A stretch of DNA of 64,000 bases from Thermothielavioides terrestris NRRL 8126 (GCF_000226115.1 NC_016458.1:1426001-1490000); one strand, 5' to 3'. Positions 1-11,964 are shown, numbered from the stretch's first letter. Program-made: numbers and translations. Notes: generated from the sequence alone by a model not told the origin.

Positions 1-216
1 CGGTCTTCAAAACATGATGCTTGTGGCCAATGTGAACATGCAACATTTGCTTACTGCGTAGACCTGTGCACAGAGCGAAAACTGAGTGAGCAACCCCTGC
101 AGGGACACAGCAGCATCGAGCTGTCACAAGATAAGTAAGTCTACACATATACATTCACGAGACAGCTCATGCTAGGCGACAATGAGCGTAACAAACCCAT
201 CTCTGTGGAGTCCGCA

Positions 217-1560
217 TCAGCTGCTCTTTGATTCGGACCCTTTGCGCGTCCCGGAAACGAGCAGCACGACGCTCCCCAGCTGCCGCCTCAGATCCTCCTT
301 CTCGACGTCATGCGTGTCCTCCACCTCGCCCCACTGGCGCGTCTGCCAGGTCACCTCGAGACTGACCGCCTGGGCAGCCTCTTCGACCCCAAACCGCTTC
401 CGGTTCTTTTCCTCCTCCACTCCGGCCTGCCCATTTGCTGGCCCCGCTGCCGCCGCCCCTTCCTCGCTCCACTCCGCAACCAGCCGCGCCGCAGCCAGCA
501 GGCTCTTGCCGGCCAGCGTCGCGCGCTCCAGCCCCGCCAGCTCGAACCCGGACAGCGAGAGGATCCAGTCCTGCACCGCCTCGCGCGTGCCCGGCGCCTG
601 CTGCCGCGGCACGATCGACGCGCCCTCCAGCACGGGCTCCACGCGCACGCCCGGCCACAGGCGCGCCGTCACGTACGCCGCCGTCTCGGCGTACGCCTGG
701 CGCTGCCGCTCGTGCAGCTGCTGCGCGGGGTCATCGTGGTCGTGGTCGTCTGACTCTTCCGGAGACGGCGCGGGGCAGAAGCACAGCAGCGAGTCCGTGT
801 CGAGGTACCGCAGCAGCGTCTGGGCCACGCCCGGCCGGAGCGAGGCGTCGGCCGTCAGGTCCAGTGCGCGGCACACCAGCGAGGTCAGCGGGATCATGTG
901 CTGCTTGGTCGCTTGTGAGGCGGACGTTAGGGAGTCCCATTCGAGGGCCAGCGCGTGCGCCAGGTGGGGCTTGGATGGGGGCAGCCGGATGATGGATTTC
1001 GTGGTTGGGTGGCGGAGGGGCCGGGTGTCGAGGTGGATTTCGAGGGCGCCTGTTGTTTGGGGGACGGGTTGTTAGTAGGGTTTGCGGGAACAGAGAGGGA
1101 CAGAGGTGGGACGGAGGGGGAGGGGGGGAGTTGTACCGTTGACTTCCCGCACGTGGACATCCTTCCAAAACCGCCGCTTCAGCCGGCCGCCGGCGCTGGC
1201 GGTCTGGGTTGTTTTAGCGCCCGCGCTCCCACTGCCCTGCTGCTGCTGCTGCTGCTGCTGCCTCAGCGTCTTAAGGTCGCCGGCCTGGCGCAGCATCTCG
1301 GCCTGACGGCGGCGGCGCGCCAGCCGCTCCTCGCGCTCCTCGCGCTCCTCGGCGGCGAACTCGGCGGTCGGCTGCGGCGGCTCAGGCGGCGGGCCGGTGC
1401 CGTACACCGGCACGACTTTGGCCGGCTGCGGCGGGTTGCTGTGGATCGCGCGGGCGGCGCGCGAGGCCGCGGCCGCTGCTGCTGCTGCTGCTCCGGCGGG
1501 GGACGCGCCGTTGAGCCGCAGCGGCAGGCGGAGGAAGAGTCGCGTCGCAGCGGGCGCCAT
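217..1560 (-). CDS. ATP12: ATP12-type mitochondrial F1-ATPase assembly chaperone
   Basis: Exons 1560-1137 and 1049-217 with one 87-bp intron (1136-1050; a TACTAAC branch site lies just before the CAACAG acceptor); 418 residues. The start at 1560 is chosen because the reading from there gives an N-terminus rich in Arg, Ala and Ser (MAPAATRLFLRLPLRL), a typical mitochondrial presequence. ATP12 proteins bind the F1 alpha subunit in the matrix before it joins beta. The family signature is visible around the splice junction (RFWKDVHVREVNG then LEIHLDTRPLRHPTTK) and in the following helix (LAHALALEWDSLTSASQATK, then HMIPLTSLVCRALDL). An eight-Gln run (CTG repeat on the + strand near 1240-1260) and a poly-Ala stretch sit in the low-complexity linker before the conserved domain. 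The C-terminal half is longer and more charged than in yeast. Family call is firm; function is by homology. Confidence 0.93.
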
Positions 1561-2302
1561 GGTCGAGGTCTCCTCCGGTGGGTGGTGACGGTGGGACCGG
1601 TCAAGGTACTCGGTGTGAGCGCCAAGGGATTGGCTACCTAAGGTACATACACTCGAGTGCGGTGCGAAGAGGGCGGCAGTCAGTGGTAATGTCAACCGCA
1701 ATGCACCAGCAATTTTCTGTCACAAGACGACGGGGGGTCTCCTCGCTGGCAGGGGTCCAGGCGCGCTAGCAGGGATAGCTCCGCGCGGAGATGACCCGAT
1801 TGGAGACGGAGTTGTCCAGGGCAGCCGATGACATCACTCTGCCCGGCTGGGGCTGCGGCAGCGACAACTGCACTGCATATCGAGCTTCCGCAGACTGCTG
1901 TAGTCGTACAGTAGACGTACGGAACACTGGACACACAGTAGACGTACGGAGCACTGAAATGAAAGCTTCGCGATTCCCAATGATATATCCCCGCAAACTA
2001 GGTATTCTTGGCCACTTCGAGTAACTGAACTGGGACGGTTTCGCCCACACTTAGATCGTGTCTTGACCACGAGCAGGACCTTGCGAGTTGATTGCCTCAA
2101 AATGCTCATCTGCGAATCTATGTCCCCCTGCAGCTTTACCCCCTGCAGCCGGGATTAGCCTGCAATCGAGCCCTCACACTACCAGTGCAGCGACCAGAGA
2201 GCGCGAAGAGGGCGCTGACATCCAGCCATCCGGCCGTTCGCAGCGCTGCCCTCGCGAAAACCTCGCTCTGGTTCATAATCTGGACTGGAGTAACTGCCTG
2301 CC
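1561..2302. other. intergenic, ATP12 upstream region
   Basis: No supported gene. It contains the ATP12 5' flank, an 11-bp palindrome TACCTAAGGTA at 1635-1645, and a short direct repeat (GTAGACGTACGGA) around 1911-1952. Open frames here are short and lack splice or codon support. Confidence 0.6.
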
Positions 2303-2421
2303 ACGTACGACCATACGCAGTAGAAAACTCGGGATCCCGTCCGCTCTCCCCTAGATAAGCTACTGACGGCCAGATTAGTAGTTGGGTCGGTGACGACCAG
2401 CGAATCCCTGGTGTTGTACGT
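2303..2421 (+). rRNA. 5S ribosomal RNA (dispersed single copy)
   Basis: The stretch matches fungal 5S rRNA over its full length of about 119 nt. Ends ACGTACGACCA and TTGTACGT pair to form helix I. Conserved blocks seen are GAAAAC...CCCGTCCGCTC, TTAGTAGTTGGGT and CCAGCGAATCCCTGG. It differs from the Neurospora-type major sequence I recall, but changes are compensatory: helix II reads CAGTAG with CTACTG, and the helix IV stem GGTCG pairs with CGACC. Dispersed 5S genes of several sequence types are known in Sordariomycetes. Transcription by RNA polymerase III would use internal promoter elements, and a T-run follows directly. Compensated substitutions argue for a working gene and not a decayed copy. 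Confidence 0.93.
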
Positions 2422-2427
2422 TTTTTT
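2421..2427 (+). terminator. RNA polymerase III oligo-T terminator of the 5S gene
   Basis: Seven consecutive T residues start at the predicted 3' end of the 5S rRNA, as expected for a Pol III terminator. Confidence 0.8.
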
Positions 2428-2704
2428 GGGTTTATTACCTTTTTCATTTTGGCCTGTGAAGTAACTAGACCACTCTGGTTATGTGGGGTTGTCTACACAG
2501 TAGGTGCTATCCGTACAGCATCTACCATGCCCATATCAAGCCGAACGAACGACTCGAGTAGTAGCAATTGGGCATTTATTAGGGCCTGAGAGCAGCACCA
2601 CAGTCAGTCCTGCCCAGCCGAAGAGGCCATTACCTAGTTAGTCAGTCACTCAAGGTAAACAGAGGCGGCCCATACCGCGCAGTCCGCAGTAGAGAGACAC
2701 AGAT

Positions 2705-2723
2705 GTCAGTCAGTCAGTCAGTC
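2705..2723. repeat. (GTCA)n microsatellite
   Basis: Four to five perfect tandem copies of GTCA, read directly. Confidence 0.9.
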
Positions 2724-3266
2724 CGGCAGAGAGAGCCAAACAGCCTAGGTAATGACAAACATCCACCCGCCATATCTAGCTAAGTTAGCTACACCCCGAC
2801 AAGGAACAAAACAAGAACCCCATAGCTGTACATGTATGCTCTCTATCAAAATAAGGAAGGGCGAGAGGAAAATAAATATCCGCTTCCCCTGACCCCAAAC
2901 CCCGTCACCAAAAAGCATGGAAGAAAGGAAAGATATACCCGACAAGCAAGGCCAGAAGAGAAGCTGCTGCAGACCCCAGCCGACCGCGCTGCGCTGAAAA
3001 AAATGTGTGTGTGCAAACGAATAAACCCTCCTCCACGACACACTTATATATACCGAGTGCGAAAAAAGTAGATATATAAAGATGTAAGCGAGCACACCCC
3101 CCTGCGGGAGAAGCAGAAGAAGAAGGATGTCGCTTCCAAGGCAAGTCCCTGCGCCTTCTTCTTATTAGATAGGTAGGCAATCCCCAACCGCTCTGCTCAC
3201 CAGATAAAAAACCAAAGAAAAACAACCCGCGCCTTACCACCCGATCAACAATACACAGGGTAGTAG

Positions 3267-3288
3267 GCAAGCAAGCAAGCAAGCAAGC
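3267..3288. repeat. (GCAA)n microsatellite
   Basis: About five perfect tandem copies of GCAA in the EFR3 downstream flank, read directly. Confidence 0.9.
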
Positions 3289-3346
3289 TAGAGAAAACCC
3301 CAACCCCTCTCCCCGCCCGCGCTAACTGTGACTGAGTCAACGCCAC

Positions 3347-3872
3347 TCAATAAGGCGGCCGTGCAACCCCCTCATAACCCTGCCCCTCATCTCGACCCTG
3401 ACCCAAACCTTGACCCTGACCCAGCCAGGCCGCCGCCGGCTGCTGCTGCTGTTGTTGTTGCTGCTCCCCAGCGCGCGGATCAATCCCCCTCAGCAGCGCG
3501 CGCAGGTCCATGGCAGGCGCCGCGGTCTTGTCGCCGTCCGCATCCATACCACCCCCACCCGCATCCCCACCCCCATACCCACCCCCGTACCCATACCCAT
3601 CCGCCGCCCACGAACTGGACAGCGCCCGCTGCTGGTGCTGGTGCACCTCGCCGGCGCGGCTGCCGCGCCTGCTCCTGACGCTGCGCTTGGCGGTCGACGG
3701 CCGCGGGGCGAGGTTGCTGGCGCGGGCGGGGTCGGGCAGGGCGGCGGAGGAGGAGGAAGGTCGGGGGTGAGTAGTAGGTGTAGGACGGAGGGCGGGAGCG
3801 GGGACGGTCAGGGAGGTGGGGATGGGTGGGACGGGCGGCAGGGCGGCGGAGACGGAGGCGGAGCGGGCCGGT

Positions 3873-3913
<41 letters not shown>

Positions 3914-6900
3914 GGTGGTGTTGTTATTGTTGTTGGCGTTGTTGTTGTCGTCGGGGACTGGCGGGTGGGAGCTTAGGGGACCCCCTGGTGGGCTCATAGA
4001 CGTGCCGGAGGGCTTGCGGTCACGGGCGATGGGGCGGTCGGGGCTCGGTTCGATGGTCGCGCTGGTGTTGTTGTTGTTGTTGCTGTTGCTGCTGCTAGGA
4101 GCAGGGGCGGCGGTGGCCGCGGCGGGGTTGAAGGAGAGCTCGCTGGCCGTCATGTCGTAGCTGACGAAGCTGTCGCTGCTGGAATCGTCGTGCTGGAAGG
4201 CCGGCCCGTGCACGGTCGGCGGCGGCGGCGGCGGCTGCAGCTGACCCGACAGGACCAGCTTGAGCTGCTCGACCGAGGTGACCTGCTCTCTGCCTTCCGC
4301 GTGCGTCGGCGGCGCGGGCGAGTGCCCGCTGCGGAGGCTCGTCTTGCGCGCCTTGGCGAGATCGCCCGCCGGCGACGCCGACGGCCGGAGATTTGCCTTG
4401 CTGCCGTGCGGCGACGGGCGGTCCGGCCTGAGGCTGTGCCCGTTCGCAGTCGGACCGCCGTTGGCCCAGTTGGTGCCCGTCGTCCCGGACCGGGATCCGT
4501 TGAGCGACGCGGACTTGCTGGCGGTCTGCACGGCCGCCAACACGGCCTCGCGGCTCCAGTCGCCGAGCATCTGCTCGCGGAAGTGCGCGGGAACCTCCTG
4601 CTCCGGCTCGGCGGTCAGGCCCGTGCTCAGCGTCGAGCCCAGTATGGGGTGCGAGAAGCTGCGGCCGGGGCTAGCGGCCGGGCTCTGCGGCGGGGAAGCA
4701 GTCTGCTCCTCGTAGGCCGTGCACACGCAGTCCACCAGCGCGAGCCGCTCGTCGAAGGGGAGCAGCGCCTCCGACTCGATCTCCTTGAGAGGCAGTCTCG
4801 GCTCGGACCGCACCGTCCCGGGCGTGCCCACGAGGTCGAGCCGGGGCGCCGGCACGCTGACGCCCTCGACCCAGAAGTTCTTGGTGCGCCGGCGGACGAT
4901 TTCGTTGTGGATCGCTCTCCCGATCATCGAGCCCTCGAAGTCGAACTTCTCGGTCAGGACCCAGAAGTAGCCGTGCACCAGGCTGCCGAGCCGGACCTTC
5001 TGAATGGGCGTCTCGGCGTCCTGGATGTCCTCCTGCAGCCTGAAGATCATGGGCAGGCCGTATCGGACAGCGTTCACGCCGAGCTTGTCCACCAGCTTGG
5101 CCAGCAGGACGTGCAGGAGCACCATATCGCTTTCGTAGTCGATATACTGAATGGCGTTGTCGTAAACTGCAAGATGCAGGAGCTGCAGGAACTGCGACCG
5201 AGGCACCTTGGCCGGCTTCTCCCGGGCCGAAGTGCTCGAGACTGCCCTCCTCGCCAGCGACGCGCCGCCCGGAAGCTCTCGGTTCTTCGGCATCGGCCGG
5301 GCGACCTCGTCCCGGATGGTCCGGTCGGCGCTCGTCGTCTCGCGGTCGAGCCAGGTTACCACGGCGTCGACATAGGCCTTGCGGACGAGGCCGTCGGAGT
5401 CCCCCAGCAGCCACTGGGTGCCATCCCATACCTCGACTGGCACGGGGCTCCTTGACAGGGCGGCCAGGTTGCCGCTCATCTTGGTTTGCGGGTTGGCGAC
5501 GAGCAGGACTGATTTGATCGCCCGCAGCGCCGCCATCTTGGCAACGCTCAGCGAGAACAGCGAATCGACGTGATGCTCGTCGGTAACAAGCGCGTGCGCA
5601 GAGGACTTGGGCGTACCGTCGGCCTTGTCTCCGTGCGGGGAGCCCGAAGCGCTGCCGGAATGGGGCGGCTTCAGCTTCTGCAGTATCGTGGAGATCATGT
5701 CGGAGATCTGGTCGGCGTAGTAGACATGAGTCGCCAGGTCCCCAATGCACTCCTGCAGGCGGAAGAGGAGGTTTTTCCGCTCGGCCACGGCCTGCTCGGC
5801 CTTGTCGGCGAACGGAGCGCCGGTGGGCGCGCGCGGATCGGGCCGGCCCGGCAGAGGCGGGTCGCAGCGCATGACGTTCGGGTCCCCCGGCATATGGACC
5901 AGCCTCCGGATGTGGGCGGTGAATTGGAGAAGGACGTCCATGACGCTGAGGCCGATCAGGTTGATGTCGGACCGCAGAAGGGCGCCAATCATGGCCGCGA
6001 GGACGATGTGCTGGCGCAGCGACTCGTCCGTGAGCGGCAGCTGGGCAAGCGCCTCTACGGCTGTGACGAGGATGGTGAAGCGGTCTGCGACGGGAGCCCA
6101 TCGGGCGGCCAGCAGGAACATCTTGATGGCCCAGCCGCCGTCCCGACCGTTCGCGTCCGTCTTGACGACCTCCTCGTGCTGACTCACGCGTTCCTGGACG
6201 AATTTGAGGAGGGCGACGGTGGCGGCGTGGGCTTGCGACCGGTTTGGGGCCACGAAGATCTGGCGAAGGCATTCCATGGCCAGCACACCGGTATCCTCCT
6301 CGGCCAGCTTGTCCATGTCCACGGCCGTGTCGGCGAGCGCGATGGGGTTTGCGTTGGACTCGCTCTCGGCCGTCTGCACGGTCGCGACGCTCGTGCGGCG
6401 CCGGAGCAGCGCGGCGCCGAGCTTCTCGCCCATCTCGGCGCGCTGGTGCAGCACGTCGAGGAAGTCCTCGTTATCGGTCCACAGGTTCTCGAGAATCACG
6501 GGGATGGCCAGATCGTACTGCTGGGTGGTGGCGGAGGAGAGCGCGTCGGACGAGGCGACGCTCTTGATGGCTTTCAAGCCCGTGTTCCTCCACCGCAGTG
6601 CGATCGGCTGGCTCGGCTCGAGCTTGCCGGGGAAGGCGCGGGTCGACGCGAGGGACGCATACTGCTGGAAGACGTGGAGGTACTGGCGCAGGTAGGCCTG
6701 GTCGCCCAGGAGAGAGGTGGGATCGTGGTGGGCGCAGAAGGCCTCGAAGGTCGGGACGGACGACTCAACCATGGTGATGTCGCGGGACTTGAGGATCTGC
6801 TCGAGGATGTGGAGGACGCACGAGGCGAACAGCGGGAGGTCCTTGGGCGTCTTCTCGATCAGGGCCGTGAGGATCTGTAGGGTTACCTGCACGTTGCTGC

Positions 6901-7194
6901 CGCGTCGCCGAGTTAGTGCCGGGGAGCCGCCGGTCTCTACGGGGGAAACGGCAAGGAAAAGGAAACGGGCATGGCACACCCTATGCGCTGGCGGTAGACG
7001 TCGCTGGCCGTCTTCTTCTCGAGGAAGCTGCCAACCTTCTGGATTTTGGAGCGGCGCGACTGGGCGTAGAACAGCAGGTAGCTGAGCTCGCTCGAGTTGG
7101 GCTTGACGTCGACGGCGCCCTTGGTGGTGCGCGGGTAGCACTTCAGCACCAGCACCTGGTGCTTGGGCCGGCATTTCTGCTCGATGGCGTTCAT
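3347..7194 (-). CDS. EFR3: EFR3-like plasma-membrane scaffold protein of the PI4-kinase complex
   Basis: Exons 7194-6980 and 6896-3347, one 83-bp intron (donor GTGTGC at 6979); 1254 residues. The start at 7194 gives MNAIEQKCRPKHQVLVLKCY, the highly conserved EFR3 N-terminus with Cys residues that are palmitoylation candidates. EFR3 anchors the Ypp1/Stt4 PI 4-kinase assembly at the plasma membrane, keeping up PI4P synthesis. Residues 20-800 are helical and leucine-rich, as in the family's armadillo-like rod, and include NVQVTLQILTALIEKTPKDL and PTFEAFCAHHDPTSLLGDQA. The last third is disordered: about 14 consecutive Asn (GTT run on + at 3870-3913), a second Asn run, poly-Gln (near 3435-3465) and Gly/Tyr repeats. 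Other fungal EFR3 proteins also have variable tails. The very long antisense frames over this gene are composition artefacts. Confidence 0.93.
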
Positions 7195-9450
7195 GGTGGG
7201 CGCTGGGTTGTGTTCAGTCCCGGATGCGAGGTACTACGGATCGTACAATGGATCCGGATCCGTCGTATAAAGTCTGCGTCGCGGGAGTTGACAGCGAGGG
7301 CAACGGGACGGGCGGAGGATGATTTCGACCGGGCCTACCGGGCCTCTTCGGGCAGCCGCAGGCCTTCGCGACGGTGCGGGGGTGCGGGCGGGATGGCTCC
7401 TGATGGAATTCCCTCGCTGCGACGCCACGCTCAGGCCAACCGATCGCTCGTCATCTGAGGAGTTCTCGGGTCGTTGCCGGTGTTGTCGTTGCGGGAGTCC
7501 CGGACGGTGGATGGGATGCGGCGCCAATGAAAATGTCACGGTCGAAATTGCAGCGCGGGCGCGCTGACAGACAGGGGGTGGAGGCGTAATTTACAGGGGC
7601 GCGGCCGCAGGGCTGCCGGGGTGTTGCTGTCACAACGTTGGCTAGGTAGGCACGGAGGATACCTCCCTACCTTAATCCATTCGCGGGATGCGATGCCTTT
7701 CAGCGTTCCGTTGTGTGTTGTCGTCAACATTACCGTCGAGACAACGAACACCGCTTGGCAACTAACCACTTCCAGGATAAACGAATTCGATGCCAGCAGG
7801 ATAGCTGTCCTCGAACCCAAGGGGATGCTGACGAAGTTGCATCATTAGTCAACGCTGTTGGCCAATGGCTGCGAACCAATCTCGGTCGGCGCGCCGGGGC
7901 GCTGAACCGCAGAACCGCAGGTGTGGGGGCGTGCTGGTGGCTGATACCAACGGCGCGCCCGGCTCGCGGCGTTGGGCCCAGTATCCAAGACGAACCGATT
8001 GCATTCCAAACAACCTGGAAACCACTTCAGTTCCCGCCCGACGCCCCCCAGCAAACCGGAGTGTGTTTGCAGGCACCCAACACGGCTCACAAGATCTGCC
8101 TCATGGGCGATGCTGCTCTCGGGTCACACCTGTGCAACTTTACATCGCCAGATCAGATGCGCCAGTCTACAAGTGACAGCAGAAGACGGAAACGAAAGAC
8201 GAAGCCCAGGGCACCTTTACAAATTCCGTCAGGTTCACTTACCTTGAAGGTAAAAAAAGTGGGGCGACCGATAACTAAGCCCTGTTCTGTGCCTCGCAAT
8301 CTTGGCCGGGGGAGGCAAGGACCTGCCGTCTCCGCCCAATCTCCGCCCGGCCAGGCACCCGGGCCACGGGGACACACGGGGCACACCAGGCACACCGGGC
8401 ATGCCATGACAATCACGACTGCGCGGTGGGCTGCTGCCGAGGCTGCACCGGCACGGCAGCAGCGGAACCACCCGAGTCGAACCCACCCGCCTTCTGTTTA
8501 ACTTTAACCCGACACACTCCCTCCTGGAATCCCTACCTCAACTCACTGTTACCCGATGGCTGGCGCCTGCGTGGCCCGGTTCCTGTTTTCCTTCCCGGCT
8601 TCTGCGAGTGACCTCACCGTTAGTTACCGCCAGATGCGTCTTGAACATGTCCCAGTGATGGTTGTGGAGCTTGCTGCTTCTCCTGATTCCAGGCATCCGG
8701 GCGAAAATTCCAGAGTTAAAATTCCCGAATTATGTAGTGTACACTACACTCGACAGCCAGACAGCAGCTAAGCCTCGACTCTTCCACTGCTAGGATAGTA
8801 TAACTCGCTTGTCCCCAGCATAGTCCCGTATCCGTCGCTCCCGTCCGTATTCCTCTCGAATCGATGAAGCGGCGGATGGGATTAAGGTCACCTACCTTAG
8901 TTACCTAGCCTGTGCGGGGGTAGTGACTCCAGAAGACAAACAAGCCACCGACTGCGCCTTACACAATACACTGGACATGACGCAGTGGCATGGCACACCG
9001 CCTCAGCCCCTTCTCTGTGATCTTGGTGCGGATCGCCGCGGCATGAGAATGCACCGTATTACGGCACTTGCCCTGTGCGGTCCCGGGGCAGTGGATCAGC
9101 GCAAGCGTCTGGCGCTGGGCTGAGCCGGGATGGTCCCCGTGTTCTGTCCAACGGCGTGCGTTTGCGACGAACACGACAGCCCAATCCGGCATGTGCCCAT
9201 CGCAGAGCTGGGCATCGGTGTCGCTACCACGCTAACTGACGTTGCCACATTGACGTTGGAGATGGCTGGAAACGACGGAACCGACACCCGGGGCCGCGAC
9301 GGAGGCCGCCGCTGGCAACTGTCATATCTCATCATGGGAATGAAATAAATACCTTGCTGAGCCACCGCCATTGCGGATGCGACAACTTGGCTCAATGGCC
9401 GCCCAAGCCGCTGCCATCCCATCTCCTGCTCCCAGTCTCGCATTGTCGCC
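7195..9450. other. intergenic, divergent promoters of EFR3 and the FAD oxidase
   Basis: No gene supported in this 2.3 kb. A short imperfect GGGCACACC/GGCACACCG repeat lies at about 8357-8404. The motif CCTACCTTAG followed by TTACCTAG is near 8890-8907. Open frames are short, have no family resemblance and no plausible introns. Confidence 0.5.
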
Positions 9451-11811
9451 ATGTCGTCGCCGTCGCCCTGGCGCGGCCGTCTCGTCTGCGCTCTTCAACT
9501 CGCCGCGCCCCTTCTCTCGGCAGCTGCCGGCCTGACCCCGTCTCTCCAGCTCCAGCCGAGACACGACGGGCCTTCGTCGTCGTGCAAGGCCGTGCCGGGC
9601 ACGCCGGGCTGGCCGTCGCCGCAGGACTGGGCCCGCTTCAATGAGTCGCTTGCCGGCCGACTGCTGCAGCCGCCTCCTCCGGGAGCTGTCTGCCATTCCG
9701 GACAGGCCTCCTACAACGCGACTGAGTGTCCCGCCGTCCGCACCGCCTGGTCGACCTACGAGTTCCATGCCGCCGACCCCATCTCGGTCGACTGGAACCA
9801 ATGGGCCAATGACTCCTGCCTTCCACAAGAGGGTGCTCCATGCAGCCGTCAAGGATATCCTGTCTTCGTTGTGAACGCGTCCGAGGCCCGCCATGTGCAG
9901 CTGGCCGTCCAATTTGGTGAGCATGAGCAAGAGCCCACACTCCGGGGCTCCCCAGGGGACTGGCAGCTGACACCAGAGGTGCTGCCGTGCAGCCAGGAAG
10001 CACAACGTCAGGCTGGTCGTCAAGAGCAGCGGCCACGACTACATGGGCCGCTCCAACGCTCCGAACTCGCTCTCCATCTGGACGCACAACCTGAGAGGCC
10101 TCCAGACCCACAACTCGTTCCGCCCCAGCCGCTGCAACGTCACCATCGAGGGCACCGCCGTCACCGCCGGCCCCGGCACTTCCATGTGGGAACTATACAG
10201 CGCCCTCGACGCCCTGAACCAGACCGTCGTAGGCGGCGGAGGCAAGACCGTCTCTCTGGGCGGCTACCTGACCGGCGCCGGCCACGGCTTGCTGTCGCCC
10301 TGGTACGGCCTGGCCGCCGACCAGGTCCTCGAGATGGAAGTCGTGACTCCGACCGGCGAGATCGTGACGGCCAACGAGTGTCAGAATGAAGATTTGTTCT
10401 GGGCGATGCGCGGTGTAAGTTTGCTCCTCCCCCACCTTTTTTCTGAGAACACAGCTTCTGAGCTAAGTAATTTCCTGTCATAGGGCGGCGGCTCGACCTT
10501 CGGCGTCATGACTTCGGTCACGATGAAGACGTTCCCCACCCCTCGGTTAGAGACGGTGGACCTGATCATCCTCACCACAAACGTCTCTGATCCCCGCCCG
10601 GTCCTCGACATGATCGCCTATGTCCTGAGCAACTTCCCCTCCTTCGGCGACCAGGGGCTCTCGGGCTACTCCTACTTCAGCCCCGCCATCACCGACCCGG
10701 ACCTGGGCGGCAACACCACGATCGGAGGCTTCATCATGTCCGCCGCCCTGCGCGACAGCTCGCCCGAGGCCATGAGCCGGCTATGGGACCCCGTGCTGGC
10801 GCACATCAACGCCACCTGGCCGGGCCTCTTCCGCGCCATCCCCCGGCCGGCGTCGTACCCGTCCTTCCTCGCCTGGTACCGGGACCACTACGACCAGAGC
10901 ACCGCCGGCGCCGACATCTACCTCGGCTCGCGGCTGCTCGACAAGGCCGCGCTGACCGCCGACCCGGCCAAGACCGCGGCTGCCCTGCAGCGCTGGTGCA
11001 ACGGCTCCGTCGCCGAGGCGTTCCTGGTGTCGGGCAAGGGCGTGTTCGATGCCCGCCCGCGCGGAGGCGGGAACGCCGTACTGCCCGCCTGGCGGAAGTC
11101 CTACGTCCACGCGCGTATGTTCTAGTCCCCCCCCTTCTGCGGCCTGTTCGCCGCCTTCAGGGTCTCTTCGCTGTGTGCTGTGTGAAAGCGAACTAACATA
11201 GTTATGCGATATCCCCAGCCTTCGGCGCCGAAGCCCCGCCTCTGGACCCGGCCGCCGCTCTGGCCGTCCTGGAGCAGATCAACACTCGTGTGCAGGCGCT
11301 CAGAGAACTCGCCCCGGACACGGGCGCGTATGTGAACGAGGCGAGTCTCCTGTTACCTGTTTCCCCCGCCCCTTGTTGGGTCTGTCCCGTAGTACGATAC
11401 TAACACGACGCCCTCCCCGGGCGATGCGATGAAGGCCTACGTCGATGAGCCCGACTGGCAGCACGCATTCTGGGGGTCCAACTACCCGCGGCTGTATGGA
11501 TTCCCATTTCCTTTCCCTCTCCCTAGCACACCCCTTCACCGCCTCCCCCTTTTAATCTAAGATACTCCCAACCGATTCCAAAACCACTCAACCAACTCCC
11601 AGTTGAACCTCTCAATCACCTACCCCCCGTAACCCACCTCCAAGGTATATCTATCAGACTTACTAACCCAAACTCCGAACCCACCCGCAGCGCCCGCATC
11701 AAGCGGGCCCTCGACCCAGATGACGTGCTCTGGTGCACGCCCTGCGTGGGCAACGAGCGCTGGCGCCAGGTCGGCGACCGTCTGTGCCGTGTTAGCGGGC
11801 ACCAACACTAG
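9451..11811 (+). CDS. secreted FAD-linked (BBE/VAO-type) oxidoreductase
   Basis: Six exons: 9451-9916, 9993-10414, 10484-11114, 11219-11340, 11435-11493, 11691-11811; 606 residues. Signal peptide at about 1-26. The PCMH FAD fold shows LVVKSSGHDYMGRS, whose His is the usual 8alpha-histidyl FAD attachment site, then LGGYLTGAGHG and FWAMRGGGGSTFGV. The C-terminal BBE segment reads AYVDEPDWQHAFWGSNYPRL and ALDPDDVLWC. The second covalent Cys of bicovalent berberine-bridge enzymes is absent (GGGGKTVSLGG replaces the Cys motif), so FAD is probably held by His only. The substrate is unknown; close fungal relatives are often labelled isoamyl alcohol oxidase. Intron 5 (11341-11434) appears to use a GC donor (GAG|GCGAGT), because only that splice restores the conserved NEAYVDEPDWQ spacing. 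No biosynthetic cluster surrounds the gene. Confidence 0.88.
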
Positions 11812-11927
11812 ATTACATTACCTAGGTAGTTATTGATTTTTGCTGAGTGGCTGCTGCTCGCCCGCCCGCCTGCCTGCCTGACCTTGTATGTACATACCTA
11901 CGTAAGGAAGGGAGTGAGGCTTCCTCG

Positions 11928-11964
11928 CCTGACCTGACCTGACCTGACCTGACCTGGCCTGGCC
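11928..11964. repeat. (CTGAC)n pentanucleotide repeat
   Basis: About six tandem CTGAC units running into CTGGC variants, in the oxidase 3' flank. Confidence 0.9.

Larger units (their letters stand above)
2428..3346. other. intergenic, downstream of EFR3
   Basis: No gene seen. It holds the EFR3 3' flank and two short tandem repeats (listed separately). Sequence near 2860-2900 and 3000-3080 is A-rich and probably 3' UTR of EFR3. Confidence 0.5.

Noticed and set aside
182..1075. 297-codon + strand frame at the left end
   Set aside because: Antisense to ATP12 exon 2; Ser/Arg-rich low-information sequence.
5570..6880. Long open frames on the + strand over EFR3 (also 4190-5455)
   Set aside because: They are antisense shadows caused by strong third-position GC bias. 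They have no family similarity, while the minus strand encodes a clear EFR3.
8455..8490. tRNA-like GAGTCGAACCC (possible minus-strand T-arm)
   Set aside because: The flanking five-base segments do not pair as a T-stem and no acceptor or anticodon arm is found within range.
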